NCBI RefSeq assembly: GCF_013106755.1 | Contig: NZ_WHPF01000007.1 | Span: 124,001 to 188,000, forward strand | From: Limnovirga soli | GTDB lineage: Bacteria; Bacteroidota; Bacteroidia; Chitinophagales; Chitinophagaceae | DNA: 64,000 nt | Direction: 5' to 3' | Shown: piece after piece, positions 27,787 to 35,616 of the stretch | Layout of the letters: every line of letters starts with the position of its first letter | Numbering within the stretch: the stretch's first letter is position 1 | Notes under the pieces: model-generated | What the model was told of the DNA's origin: nothing | Database searches by the model: none | The model's input: the letters and a program-made list of their open reading frames with translations, nothing else | Program-made: the position numbers and the translations under genes

Positions 27787-28734
27787 TTAAATTACAAATG
27801 CATCGCCTGCTGCTGACATATAGAATGAGAACTGCTCTTTAAATGCCCTTAACTCATGTTCTAAATTGCTTTCGGGCAAAGAAACATACTGCAATATTTT
27901 TGCATCGCGTTCTATTTGCAAATTATGTCCCGCATAGTTTTGATTAATAAAGAAGGATTCTACCCCCGGGTACACTGTGCTAAGTGCTTCACTAATTTCA
28001 AGAATGCTTAAGTTTTTATCGCTTAAATTATACACGCCGCTTGGCACTTGTTTATGCAATAATTGGGTAAGTATATTGGTTACTTTATTGATATGTATAA
28101 ATGAACGTTGCTGCATGCCGGTGCCATTAATGGTAATGCGACCTGTATAATGCGCATCGAACATGAGCCTGTTTATAGCCGCATCGAAACGCATGCTTTT
28201 GCTATATCCGTATACATTTCCTAACCTTACAATTAGCGCATTTGTCTTGTTAAATAAGCGCAGTATATGCTGCTCTGCCCTGTATTTTGAAATGGAATAA
28301 AAACTATCAGGGTTGGTGGCGGTTTCTTCGGTAGCAGGTTGGCTGGTATTGCCATAAACGGCGGAACTGCTTAAGAAAATTAACTGTTTTACGGGGTTTT
28401 CTTCCAGTGCATAAATAAGCTCTGCAGTGCCCCAATGGTTAATTTGCTCAAACACATGCCCGTCTAGATTAGCAAAAGGCGTAGTAACTTTTGCAGCCAG
28501 ATGAAAAACAATATCTATATTTTTTAATACAGTTCTTAATTTGCGGGAATCTAATATTTCGCCATGTACAAATTGTACTTTGGTGCCTTCAATTTTGCGG
28601 CCCAAAAATACATTGTAGTTGCCACGGCTTAGGTTATCGTAAATGGTAATATTGGTTACTTCTGGTAATTGTGCCAGGCTATACACCAATTCTGATCCAA
28701 TGTATCCGGCTCCGCCGGTTATAAGAATACGCAT
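27787..28734 (-). CDS. NAD-dependent epimerase/dehydratase
   Basis: This 315-residue extended short-chain dehydrogenase has the Gly-rich motif TGGAGYIGSELVYSL (6-20), a catalytic SSSAVYG and YSISKYRAE (the YxxxK pair), and the C-terminal variable substrate domain. Relatives act on nucleotide sugars such as UDP-glucose or UDP-glucuronate. The substrate is undetermined. It is on the opposite strand from the GMC array and separated by terminators, so a functional link to that array is not shown. Confidence 0.88.
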   Translation of the reverse strand: MRILITGGAGYIGSELVYSLAQLPEVTNITIYDNLSRGNYNVFLGRKIEGTKVQFVHGEILDSRKLRTVLKNIDIVFHLAAKVTTPFANLDGHVFEQINHWGTAELIYALEENPVKQLIFLSSSAVYGNTSQPATEETATNPDSFYSISKYRAEQHILRLFNKTNALIVRLGNVYGYSKSMRFDAAINRLMFDAHYTGRITINGTGMQQRSFIHINKVTNILTQLLHKQVPSGVYNLSDKNLSILEISEALSTVYPGVESFFINQNYAGHNLQIERDAKILQYVSLPESNLEHELRAFKEQFSFYMSAAGDAFVI

Positions 28735-28802
28735 GCAGTAATAATTCTGTTAGGTGGTTAAAAGGTGCAGTAAAGTTTATAGATACTGCAAATGAATTTT
28801 AT

Positions 28803-29459
28803 TTATTTGGTTACCAATTCGGTATTTAAACCGCATTCGGTCTTTTTTAAACCAAACCAACGGCCATTGCGGCTGTCCATTTCCAAATCAAATTTACGTG
28901 TACAAGGTTCGCAGCCAATGCTAAAATACCCTTTCTCCTCTAAGGGGTGGCGGGGAATATTATATTCGTTAAGGTATTCGTAAATCATTTTTCCATTCCA
29001 GTCTAGCATCGGATGGTAACGGGTAACGCCAAATTTGGCTTTTTCTTCTACTTTAAAATTTTTGCGCACCTCACCCTGATCGGCCCTTACACCATTGATC
29101 CAAATATCATGTTCAGCCAAAATGGGTTCTAATGGGGCTACTTTATTTAGATAGCAACAATAATCAGGATCGCTGGCATATAATAGTTTGCCCGAAGCAT
29201 CCCGTTGATTGATTTTGGCGGTGGTAGAAAATACGTTTTTTAAATTAAGTCCCAGTAAATCTGTAATCTGGTCTCTAAACTGTAAGGTTTCCGGGAAATG
29301 GTATCCTGTATGAATAAAATAAACCGGGATAGATTTATCGATGCGGCTAAGTATATGTAGTAAAACAATACTATGCGTTTGAAAAGACGAAGTGGTGAAT
29401 AATTGTAAACCACGTTCTTTATAGCCATTAATCTTTTCTTCAATTTCTTCAAATGTCAT
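28803..29459 (-). CDS. cysH: Assimilatory adenylyl-sulfate (APS) reductase, CysH type
   Basis: This 218-residue enzyme reduces activated sulfate to sulfite. The substrate segment is FTTSSFQTHSIVLLHILSRID. The pairs CC in DPDYCCYLNKVAPL and CxxC in IGCEPCTR are the [4Fe-4S] ligands that distinguish APS reductases from cluster-free PAPS reductases. The C-terminal KTECGLN carries the redox cysteine. I chose the ATG at 29459 (MTFEEIEEKI). A TATCTTTG box at 29464-29471 lies only 4 bases upstream, so the transcript may be leaderless. No other sulfate genes are nearby. Confidence 0.9.
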   Translation of the reverse strand: MTFEEIEEKINGYKERGLQLFTTSSFQTHSIVLLHILSRIDKSIPVYFIHTGYHFPETLQFRDQITDLLGLNLKNVFSTTAKINQRDASGKLLYASDPDYCCYLNKVAPLEPILAEHDIWINGVRADQGEVRKNFKVEEKAKFGVTRYHPMLDWNGKMIYEYLNEYNIPRHPLEEKGYFSIGCEPCTRKFDLEMDSRNGRWFGLKKTECGLNTELVTK

Positions 29460-29590
29460 GCGGCAAAGATAATAAGCAAACTTATAATACTCTACCATTT
29501 TTGTAGGGAATTAACAAAATTTCTAATATCGAAATCTAATGCAGACTTAACCCCCCAAATTTCAATGGCATACCAACAAGGCGTGCAGGA

Positions 29591-30307
29591 TTATTCCTTT
29601 TTATTAAGGTCTACAATATTGTTTTTAATAGCATAAATAACCAAGCCAACCCTTGTTTTAATTTGAAGTTTTTCAAAAAGTGCGTCCCTATAGCCATCCA
29701 CAGTTCTTGGGCTTACAAACATTTTATCGGCAATTTCCTTATAGGTAAATTCAGAACAAATTAGCTGTAGAAAATGTGTTTCCCTATCGCTTAAGTTTAT
29801 ACTGGCTTTATTTTCCGGGCCTAACTCTAATTTTTGCATTGTATGTATCAGATGGCCCGTAACCAAATCAGAATAATAAAAACCTTTCTGCATTATGTCA
29901 TCCATGGCACGTTTAAGATCAGCAGGTTCCGCATCTTTTAAAACATAACCCCGTGCACCACATTTCAACATACGTATGATGGCATTCTCATTATCGTACA
30001 TACTTAATGCCAGCACCCTTATATCCGGGTAATGTTGTTTAAACCAAAGCGTGGTATCGTAACCATCCTTTTTAGGCATATTAATATCCATTAAAACCAA
30101 ATCTGGTATAATGCCTGGTTTAAGGGCATCAATACAATCCTGTCCATTACCGGCCTGAAATACAACGCGGTATCCATCAAAGGAATTAATTAGCCCTGCC
30201 AGTCCATTTCTAATAAGCGCATGGTCATCTGCAAGTGCTACTGTTACAGTACCCTTCTCTGAAAGTACAGGCGAAAATTGGCGGATATCTAAAAAGCTTG
30301 TTCTCAT
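29591..30307 (-). CDS. NarL/FixJ-type two-component response regulator
   Basis: This protein of about 238 residues has a receiver domain with acidic pair ADD, phosphoacceptor Asp in LVLMDINMPKKDG (about residue 74) and the conserved Ser and Lys segments LALSMYDN and YVLKDAEP. A LuxR-type helix-turn-helix follows (LSDRETHFLQLICSEFTYKEIADKMFVSPRTVDGYRDALFEKL). No histidine kinase gene is adjacent, so it is an orphan here. It diverges from a non-coding region with twin palindromes, which could be its target. Confidence 0.92.
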   Translation of the reverse strand: MRTSFLDIRQFSPVLSEKGTVTVALADDHALIRNGLAGLINSFDGYRVVFQAGNGQDCIDALKPGIIPDLVLMDINMPKKDGYDTTLWFKQHYPDIRVLALSMYDNENAIIRMLKCGARGYVLKDAEPADLKRAMDDIMQKGFYYSDLVTGHLIHTMQKLELGPENKASINLSDRETHFLQLICSEFTYKEIADKMFVSPRTVDGYRDALFEKLQIKTRVGLVIYAIKNNIVDLNKKE

Positions 30308-30534
30308 ATGCAAAAGGAGTTTTGGTAAAACCTTATTTGTTATGCCATTTACAGTATTAAGCTGTGTTATAAATCTAATTCATTCCGGTAATTGTAATAC
30401 CTGTTTCCGTAAAAAAGTAATAGCGGAAAGATCTGTGTTTTTTATTGTGCTAAAAACCGTAAAAACACCTGATTTTAATTCTGTTTATTTTTAGCAGAAT
30501 TTTAAGTGGTTTTTATTAAACATTTATCCTTTTT

Positions 30535-30572
30535 CGCGTGATAAATCACGCGGTTTTGCGTGATAAATCACG
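30535..30572. promoter_or_regulatory. Twin palindromic operator-like sites
   Basis: CGCGTGATAAATCACGCG (30535-30552) has perfect 8-base arms. CGTGATAAATCACG repeats at 30559-30572, starting 22 bases after the first, so both lie on the same helix face. They are directly upstream of a probable promoter (30573-30603). They could be binding sites for the adjacent response regulator, the AraC protein or another factor. Confidence 0.65.
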
Positions 30573-30603
30573 TTGTTTGCTATTAAAAAAGCATTCATCT
30601 TTG
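30573..30603 (+). promoter_or_regulatory. Probable promoter of a non-coding transcript
   Basis: A TTG (30573-30575) is followed after 20 bases by CATCTTTG (30596-30603), one base off TAnnTTTG. No coding frame follows before the terminator at 30694. Confidence 0.45.
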
Positions 30604-30609
30604 TGTCAT

Positions 30610-30727
30610 CCTTTTTTCAACCTATTGCCTTGGTTGTGCTAAACGCCATAATAATTGCATTTTTACATAGGGCGATAAGATCGCTGACGATTCGCGGTGG
30701 TTTTTCTTTTCCACCGCTTTTTTTTTA
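30610..30727 (+). ncRNA. Candidate small RNA, about 120 nt
   Basis: A promoter-like sequence (30573-30603) and a strong terminator (30694-30727) bracket about 120 bases without a usable open frame. An internal hairpin GCGAT-AAG-ATCGC lies at 30672-30684. It could instead be a leader RNA that controls the downstream AraC gene, whose ATG is about 110 bases beyond the terminator. No known RNA family is recognised. Confidence 0.4.
30694..30727 (+). terminator. Strong intrinsic terminator in non-coding region
   Basis: GCGGTGG and CCACCGC form a perfect 7-bp GC-rich stem around a ten-base loop, followed by ten T. No coding gene ends here on this strand, which is why a non-coding transcript is proposed. 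Confidence 0.85.
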
Positions 30728-30835
30728 CTATTAATTAGTTATAGTTGCTTTAATTAAGTCCCATTTATTCCATTTTTACATTGGAATGACAACTTAACTT
30801 CTCATTTACATGTAGATACATTAATTTTGTTCTTC

Positions 30836-31759
30836 ATGTTAGAAGTTTTAGATATATTAAAAATTGCTCAGGGCAATCATATTGATAGCACAATGAATTT
30901 ACTGCATATGAAAGAGCAGCATATTCCAGGGTCTATCCAATATGTAATCCGCCGTTATTTTCCGTTACAAAAATGGAGTAGCGAGGATACTGGCATGATG
31001 GTATATCATTATAACCCACTAGAGCCAAAAGATAATTATCTGGAGCTTCGTTTTTGTACCAGTGGCAATAAATTCTGTTTTGAAAAAAGTTGCACCCAAT
31101 GCGGTGAATTACCTACAAAAAACTGTAGTGGAAAACACGATACAGTAGATGTTTTTACTTTTCATTTCTCTGCAACATTTTTACATCAGTTTGTACATAA
31201 TGTAAAATTAAGTAACCGTAAAGATGAGGTGCTGGCTTTTAAACACCCCAACTCTTTTACCAAAATTTTCCCCGTTTGCAATCGCAAACGTATGTCGCTT
31301 GATGCATTGCTAAATCATAGTTATAGCGGAGCGATGGAAAACATATTTACCAATGCAAAAGTGCACGAACTGCTACTCTATAGCCTGGAGTGCCTTGTAG
31401 ATGAAAAAGAAGATGGTTTTGTATGTAAATTCCTTGCCGATGAAAGCGGAAAAGAACGTATTTATCAGGCACGTGAAATTTTATTGCAACGCATTGGGGA
31501 ACCTATTACTATTAAGGAATTAAGCCGCAAAGTAGCCATTAACGAATGCTATTTAAAAAAAGGCTTTAAAGAAATTTTTGGTACCACCATATTCGATTTT
31601 TATCAACAACAGAGAATGGAGCATGCCAAATATCTTTTGTACGAGAAGGGGCTTTCTGTAACCGATGTATCCTCCTTACTTGGCTATTCTTCAATTTCAC
31701 ATTTTTCTGCAGCTTTCAAAAAGCATACGGGATTAAAACCCTGCGATTTATTAAGATAA
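30836..31759 (+). CDS. AraC-family transcriptional regulator
   Basis: This protein of about 307 residues has a C-terminal pair of helix-turn-helices from ITIKELSRKVAINECYLKKGFKEIFG to LSVTDVSSLLGYSSISHFSAAFKKHTGLKP, typical of AraC. The N-terminal domain contains a cysteine cluster, FCFEKSCTQCGELPTKNC (about residues 79-96), which might sense metal or redox state. A TTG start at 30827 is possible. A TAATTTTG -7-like box ends at 30829, so the true start could be an internal ATG such as 30908. Confidence 0.88.
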   Translation: MLEVLDILKIAQGNHIDSTMNLLHMKEQHIPGSIQYVIRRYFPLQKWSSEDTGMMVYHYNPLEPKDNYLELRFCTSGNKFCFEKSCTQCGELPTKNCSGKHDTVDVFTFHFSATFLHQFVHNVKLSNRKDEVLAFKHPNSFTKIFPVCNRKRMSLDALLNHSYSGAMENIFTNAKVHELLLYSLECLVDEKEDGFVCKFLADESGKERIYQAREILLQRIGEPITIKELSRKVAINECYLKKGFKEIFGTTIFDFYQQQRMEHAKYLLYEKGLSVTDVSSLLGYSSISHFSAAFKKHTGLKPCDLLR

Positions 31760-32227
31760 TGCAATAGCAGGTGCCCGGCTGTGAGGACACGTGGCATTTT
31801 TACTTGCGTCTCACACTTCAGGTTCCTATTAAGCAGCATCAATTATTCTTGTTAAATAAATTATCTTATTGTATCTAATGCCGTGGTGTTGCTTTTACAG
31901 TCCTTTAAAAATATCACAAACACCAATCGTAACAGGCCCATAATAACACAGGGTATTTCATAGCCAAATATTGTTTGGCTGGTTCAAAACAACTAACAAA
32001 AATTTTGAACCTGTTTAGTGTATTACCTAGTTGAATGTTATTTAATTTAAAAGTATAAGCAATAACTAGGCAGGGATATGATATTTATTTTTTTAAAATT
32101 TCAAAAGCCATTAATATTATAAATTATGCATTATGCCAAATTTTTTTAAGTTATAACGTTGAAATCTCAAAAACTGTTTTTACCTTAACAATCTTATAAA
32201 TATCCATCACAAAAAATAACCCATCTC
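31760..32227. other. Non-coding region upstream of the H1-like gene
   Basis: This 468-base gap starts with a repeat copy (31773-31826) and continues as AT-rich DNA. GGTTCAAAA (31981-31989) and TTTTGAACC (32003-32011) form an inverted repeat. CCTAGTT (32026-32032) and AACTAGG (32064-32070) form a second. They could be regulatory sites for the H1-like gene. No coding frame is supported. Confidence 0.5.
31773..31826. repeat. Intergenic repeat, left half, variant D
   Basis: The GCCCGGCTG end at 31773 is followed by a divergent arm CTTGCGTCTCACACTTCAGG (31803-31822). It mixes features of versions A and C. Confidence 0.65.
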
Positions 32228-32956
32228 ATGGCAAAAGGCAATAAAAAGAAAGCAGCCCCTGCAAAAAAATCACCCGTAAAAAAAGCAGCTCCTGCAAAGA
32301 AAGTAGCAGTTAAAAAAGCAGCCCCTGCAAAAAAAGCGGTAGTTAAAAAAGCGGCTCCTCCTAAAAAAGCAGCAGTAAAAAAAGCCGCTCCTGCTAAAAA
32401 AGTGGTAGCTAAAAAGGCAGCTCCGGCAAAAAAGGCGGTAGTTAAAAAAGCGGCACCGGCAAAAAAAACGGCGCCTAAAAAAGCTGCCCCTGCAAAAAAA
32501 GTAGTTATAAAAAAAGCAGCTCCCGCTAAAAAAGCAGCGCCTAAAAAAGCAGCTCCTGCAAAAAAAGTAGTGGTAAAAAAGGCAGCACCAGCTAAAAAGG
32601 CAGCACCAGCAAAAAAAGCAGCACCAGCAAAAAAAGCAGCACCTAAAAAAGCGGCAGCACCGGCAAAGAAAGTTGCTCCTGTTAAAAAAGCTGCTCCAGC
32701 AAAGAAAATAGCTCCAGTTGTTAAAAAAACAGCTCCTGTTAAAGTAGCACCTCCTGCAGCACCAGCCCCAGTTAAAAAAGCAGCTCCGGCAAAAAAGAAA
32801 GCAAAAGCTAAAAAGCCGGCTCCTGCACCAGTAGTTGCAGAAACAGTAGTAGTTACGCCAGTAGTTGAGGCACCAGTTGAAATGCCTGCTCCTGAAACGC
32901 CAGCTGCTCCTGAAACACCAGCATCTGATGTAACTGAAGATACTTCAGCCAGCTAA
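32228..32956 (+). CDS. Histone H1-like lysine/alanine/proline-rich protein
   Basis: This 242-residue protein is made almost wholly of repeats of KKAAPAKKxxV through about residue 195. A proline, valine and acidic tail follows (VEAPVEMPAPETPAAPETPASDVTEDTSAS). Such bacterial H1-like proteins bind DNA or RNA and may compact the nucleoid. The sequence has no folded domain that I can see. The repeats at DNA level invite length variation by recombination. It is monocistronic with a perfect hairpin terminator. Confidence 0.85.
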   Translation: MAKGNKKKAAPAKKSPVKKAAPAKKVAVKKAAPAKKAVVKKAAPPKKAAVKKAAPAKKVVAKKAAPAKKAVVKKAAPAKKTAPKKAAPAKKVVIKKAAPAKKAAPKKAAPAKKVVVKKAAPAKKAAPAKKAAPAKKAAPKKAAAPAKKVAPVKKAAPAKKIAPVVKKTAPVKVAPPAAPAPVKKAAPAKKKAKAKKPAPAPVVAETVVVTPVVEAPVEMPAPETPAAPETPASDVTEDTSAS

Positions 32957-32972
32957 TAATAATTACGATATA

Positions 32973-33008
32973 AAAAAAGCGATGTTACATGTAACATCGC
33001 TTTTTTTA
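32973..33008 (+). terminator. Terminator of the H1-like gene
   Basis: AAAAAGCGATGTTAC and GTAACATCGCTTTTT pair perfectly around the central AT, followed by T. Confidence 0.92.
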
Positions 33009-33026
33009 TGATTTATACTGTTAAGT

Positions 33027-33054
33027 AAAAAGGTGGGCATTACCCACCTTTTTT
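33027..33054 (-). terminator. Terminator of the pdhC gene
   Basis: AAAAAGGTGGG and CCCACCTTTTTT pair around CATTA, with runs of A and T on both sides, 24 bases past the pdhC stop on the minus strand. Confidence 0.9.
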
Positions 33055-33077
33055 AATTATTCAATTATAACATGCTT

Positions 33078-34718
33078 TTATACCAGCATGCGTAAAGGTT
33101 CTTCCAATAAACTTTTTAAGGTTTGTAAAAAAGCTGCACCGGTAGCACCATCCACTACTCTGTGATCGCAACTAAGTGTTACTTTCATTACATTACCAGG
33201 TACAATTTGCCCATTTTTTACAACAGGAACCTGAGCAATGCCACCAACTGCTAAAATACAGGCATCCGGAGGGTTTATAATAGCCGTAAATTCGTCAATT
33301 CCAAACATGCCAAGGTTAGAGATGGTAAATGTACTTCCTTCCCAATCTGACGGCTGTAATTTTTTATCCTTAGCCTTTTGTGCAAAGTCCTTTACTTCTG
33401 CTCCAATCTGGCTTAATGATTTGTTATCCGCAAATCTCACCACCGGTACCAGTAATCCTTCATCTACTGCTACAGCAACACCAATATTAACATGGTGGTT
33501 ATAGCGTATTTTATCTCCCAGCCAGCTGCTATTTACTTTAGGGTGTTGTTTTAACGATGTGGCTACAGCTTTCAGCACCATATCATTAAAGCTTATTTTT
33601 ACTTTACTTACCTCATTTATTTTTGCCCTGGCTGCAACACATGCATCCATATCAATACTCATGGTAAGATAGAAATGCGGTGCTGTAAATAAGCTTTCGC
33701 TTAAGCGGCGGGCAATGGTTTTACGCATTTGAGATACCGGCACTTCGTCAAAACTTACTTCCCCAATATTTGCACTGGTTTTGGCAACAGGGCTGGTAGT
33801 TTGAGCTGGTGCAGGGCTGCTTGCAGCCGGTGCACTGGCGGCAGGTGTAACATAAGTATCAATATCACTTTTTACAATTCTGCCATTATCGCCACTGCCT
33901 TTTACATAGCGAAGGTCAATACCTTTTTCATCTGCAATTTTTTTGGCCAGTGGAGAAACAAATATTCTTCCCTCATTTACTACAACTGTGGTTGGTGCAG
34001 CAGTAGCGGTATTTGTTGCAGCAGGTGCAGCAGTTTCTGCAGGGGCTGCTACGGTAGTAGTGGCACCTCCATTTTTTAATGCATTTACAACGGCATCTAC
34101 ATCAAATCCGGGTTTGCCTACAATACAAAGCAAGTCGTTCACTTGTATCTTTTCACCAGCCTGCGCTCCCTGATAAAGTAATACACCTTCCTTATAACTT
34201 TCCAGTTCCATAGTGGCTTTATCTGTTTCAATATCGGCCAATACATCCCCTTTTTTAACTGTGTCGCCTATCTTTTTTTGCCAGCCTGCAATAACACCTT
34301 CTGTCATAGTATCACTTAAGCGGGGCATAAGAATTACTTCTTCCATAGCACTGGTATCTATGCTTTTACCTGTTGGTGCAGTTGTAGCTGGTGCAGGGAC
34401 TGTTGCTGTTTCGGCAACAGGTGCTGCCGGAGCTGCTGCTGCTCCACCATTTTGTGCAACCAGGGCACTAACATCTTCACCGGCTTTACCAATAATAGCC
34501 AACAAATCGTTTACCTGAAGTTTACTACCTGCAGCTGCACCTAAATGTAAAATGGTACCTTGCTGGTAGCTTTCCAGCTCCATTGTTGCTTTATCTGTTT
34601 CAATATCGGCCAGCAAATCGCCTTTATTTACTGCATCACCCACTTTTTTATGCCATGCAGCTATCACACCTTCTGTCATGGTATCACTTAATCGGGGCAT
34701 TAAAATCACTTCTGCCAT
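33078..34718 (-). CDS. pdhC: Pyruvate dehydrogenase E2, dihydrolipoamide acetyltransferase
   Basis: This 546-residue E2 has two lipoyl domains with lipoylation lysines 43 and 167 (ETDKATMELES in both). Flexible Ala/Pro linkers connect them to an E3-binding domain (FVSPLAKKIADEKGIDLRYVKGSGDNGRIVKSDI). The C-terminal catalytic domain ends with the active-site DHRVVDG (His519, Asp523). It transfers acetyl groups to CoA in the pyruvate dehydrogenase complex. The two lipoyl domains are nearly identical. Genes for E1 and E3 are not in the window. Confidence 0.93.
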   Translation of the reverse strand: MAEVILMPRLSDTMTEGVIAAWHKKVGDAVNKGDLLADIETDKATMELESYQQGTILHLGAAAGSKLQVNDLLAIIGKAGEDVSALVAQNGGAAAAPAAPVAETATVPAPATTAPTGKSIDTSAMEEVILMPRLSDTMTEGVIAGWQKKIGDTVKKGDVLADIETDKATMELESYKEGVLLYQGAQAGEKIQVNDLLCIVGKPGFDVDAVVNALKNGGATTTVAAPAETAAPAATNTATAAPTTVVVNEGRIFVSPLAKKIADEKGIDLRYVKGSGDNGRIVKSDIDTYVTPAASAPAASSPAPAQTTSPVAKTSANIGEVSFDEVPVSQMRKTIARRLSESLFTAPHFYLTMSIDMDACVAARAKINEVSKVKISFNDMVLKAVATSLKQHPKVNSSWLGDKIRYNHHVNIGVAVAVDEGLLVPVVRFADNKSLSQIGAEVKDFAQKAKDKKLQPSDWEGSTFTISNLGMFGIDEFTAIINPPDACILAVGGIAQVPVVKNGQIVPGNVMKVTLSCDHRVVDGATGAAFLQTLKSLLEEPLRMLV

Positions 34719-34769
34719 AAATAATCTTGTAATTACAATTTTAGAATATCAATTTAAATTCATTTTATT

Positions 34770-34823
34770 AGCCCGGCTGCAGTAAATGCATACAGCTTTA
34801 CTTGCGTCGCACTCCTGTACTGT
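34770..34823. repeat. Intergenic repeat, left half, version A
   Basis: The GCCCGGC end at 34771 is followed by an AGCTTTA spacer and the arm CTTGCGTCGCACTCCTGTAC (34801-34820). With the version C half at 35013-35098 it may form a long mixed pair. Together they explain most of the 382-base gap upstream of pdhC. Confidence 0.78.
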
Positions 34824-35012
34824 ATCATGCTATTTGGCAACAAAAAATCATCTTGCCAGATACAGCACAAAATAAAGGTAAATACATATTTATGTAATAT
34901 TACCTGTAAAATGAGGCGTGAAATTACAAGAAAATGCGATAGCATGGGTTGTTACCTGCTTTTTTTATATAGAACACTCATTCTTACCTGCGCATAATTG
35001 TTCTTATTAATA

Positions 35013-35098
35013 CAGCGGCTGTTTGCTGCCATGAAAGAGGAACCACGAAACGAGCGTGGCAAGAGGCGCTGCATTTTAGGAGAAAGCCTGCTACCAAA
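35013..35098. repeat. Intergenic repeat, right half, version C
   Basis: The arm GGAACCACGAAACGAGCGTGGCAAG is at 35039-35063, followed by a GCCTGCTACC tail also present at 7370. It is the right-hand orientation of the arm at 51522 and 60124. Confidence 0.7.
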
Positions 35099-35100
35099 AC

Positions 35101-35610
35101 CTATTTGGCTTTTTTAATAAGCTGACTATGCATCAACCTGTAAAGCAGAAACAGTAATGTAATAACTATTAAACTAAATTTAATGGTAGCAAAAATGGCT
35201 GCTGCAGCCACAGGTAAAGGAGTAATATTCCCCGCCAGTAATTGTAATAACCAGCCGTTTTCAAAAATATCGCAGGTGCCGGCAATTAAAATGGCTATGA
35301 TAAATGCTTTTCCTGCTTTTTTTACAGCCAGGTTTTGTGGTTTAGTACTGGCTAAAACTGCCAAAATTAAGGTTGTACAATAAGAAATTATAAATAGAAA
35401 ATCTATATAAATATTTTGCCTGGCAACAGCCACTACATTGGTAAGTTGCCATGAATTTATAACCAATTGTGCCTTTGGTACGGTATAGGCCAGTTCTATG
35501 CTTACAATACCCATGGGTGTTGAAGGCTGTTTAAGTGGCTTGCCCTGCATGCTTATCCAAACCATGCAAATGACTGTAATAAGTGTAGCTATTATAAGTT
35601 TACTATTCAC
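35101..35610 (-). CDS. Predicted integral membrane protein of unknown function
   Basis: I do not recognise this 169-residue protein. It has an N-terminal signal-anchor (LIIATLITVICMVWISM) and about three further hydrophobic segments: YIDFLFIISYCTTLILAVLAS, AFIIAILIAGTCDIFENGWLLQLL, and AAAIFATIKFSLIVITLLFLLYRL. A conserved-looking acidic patch, CDIFEN, sits within the third. It is 6 bases downstream of dnaX and is therefore probably co-transcribed. Confidence 0.72.
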   Translation of the reverse strand: MNSKLIIATLITVICMVWISMQGKPLKQPSTPMGIVSIELAYTVPKAQLVINSWQLTNVVAVARQNIYIDFLFIISYCTTLILAVLASTKPQNLAVKKAGKAFIIAILIAGTCDIFENGWLLQLLAGNITPLPVAAAAIFATIKFSLIVITLLFLLYRLMHSQLIKKAK

Positions 35611-35616
35611 GGTTTT

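Noticed and set aside
27608-27790. 60-residue plus-strand open frame
   Set aside because: It lies inside a paired repeat and crosses the terminator, and has no protein-like composition.
31981-32070. Inverted repeats as insertion-sequence ends
   Set aside because: They are short, enclose no gene and show no target duplication; regulatory sites or chance in AT-rich DNA is more likely.
33729-34518. Plus-strand open frames opposite the pdhC linkers
   Set aside because: They are antisense shadows of the Ala/Pro-rich linkers and lipoyl domains.
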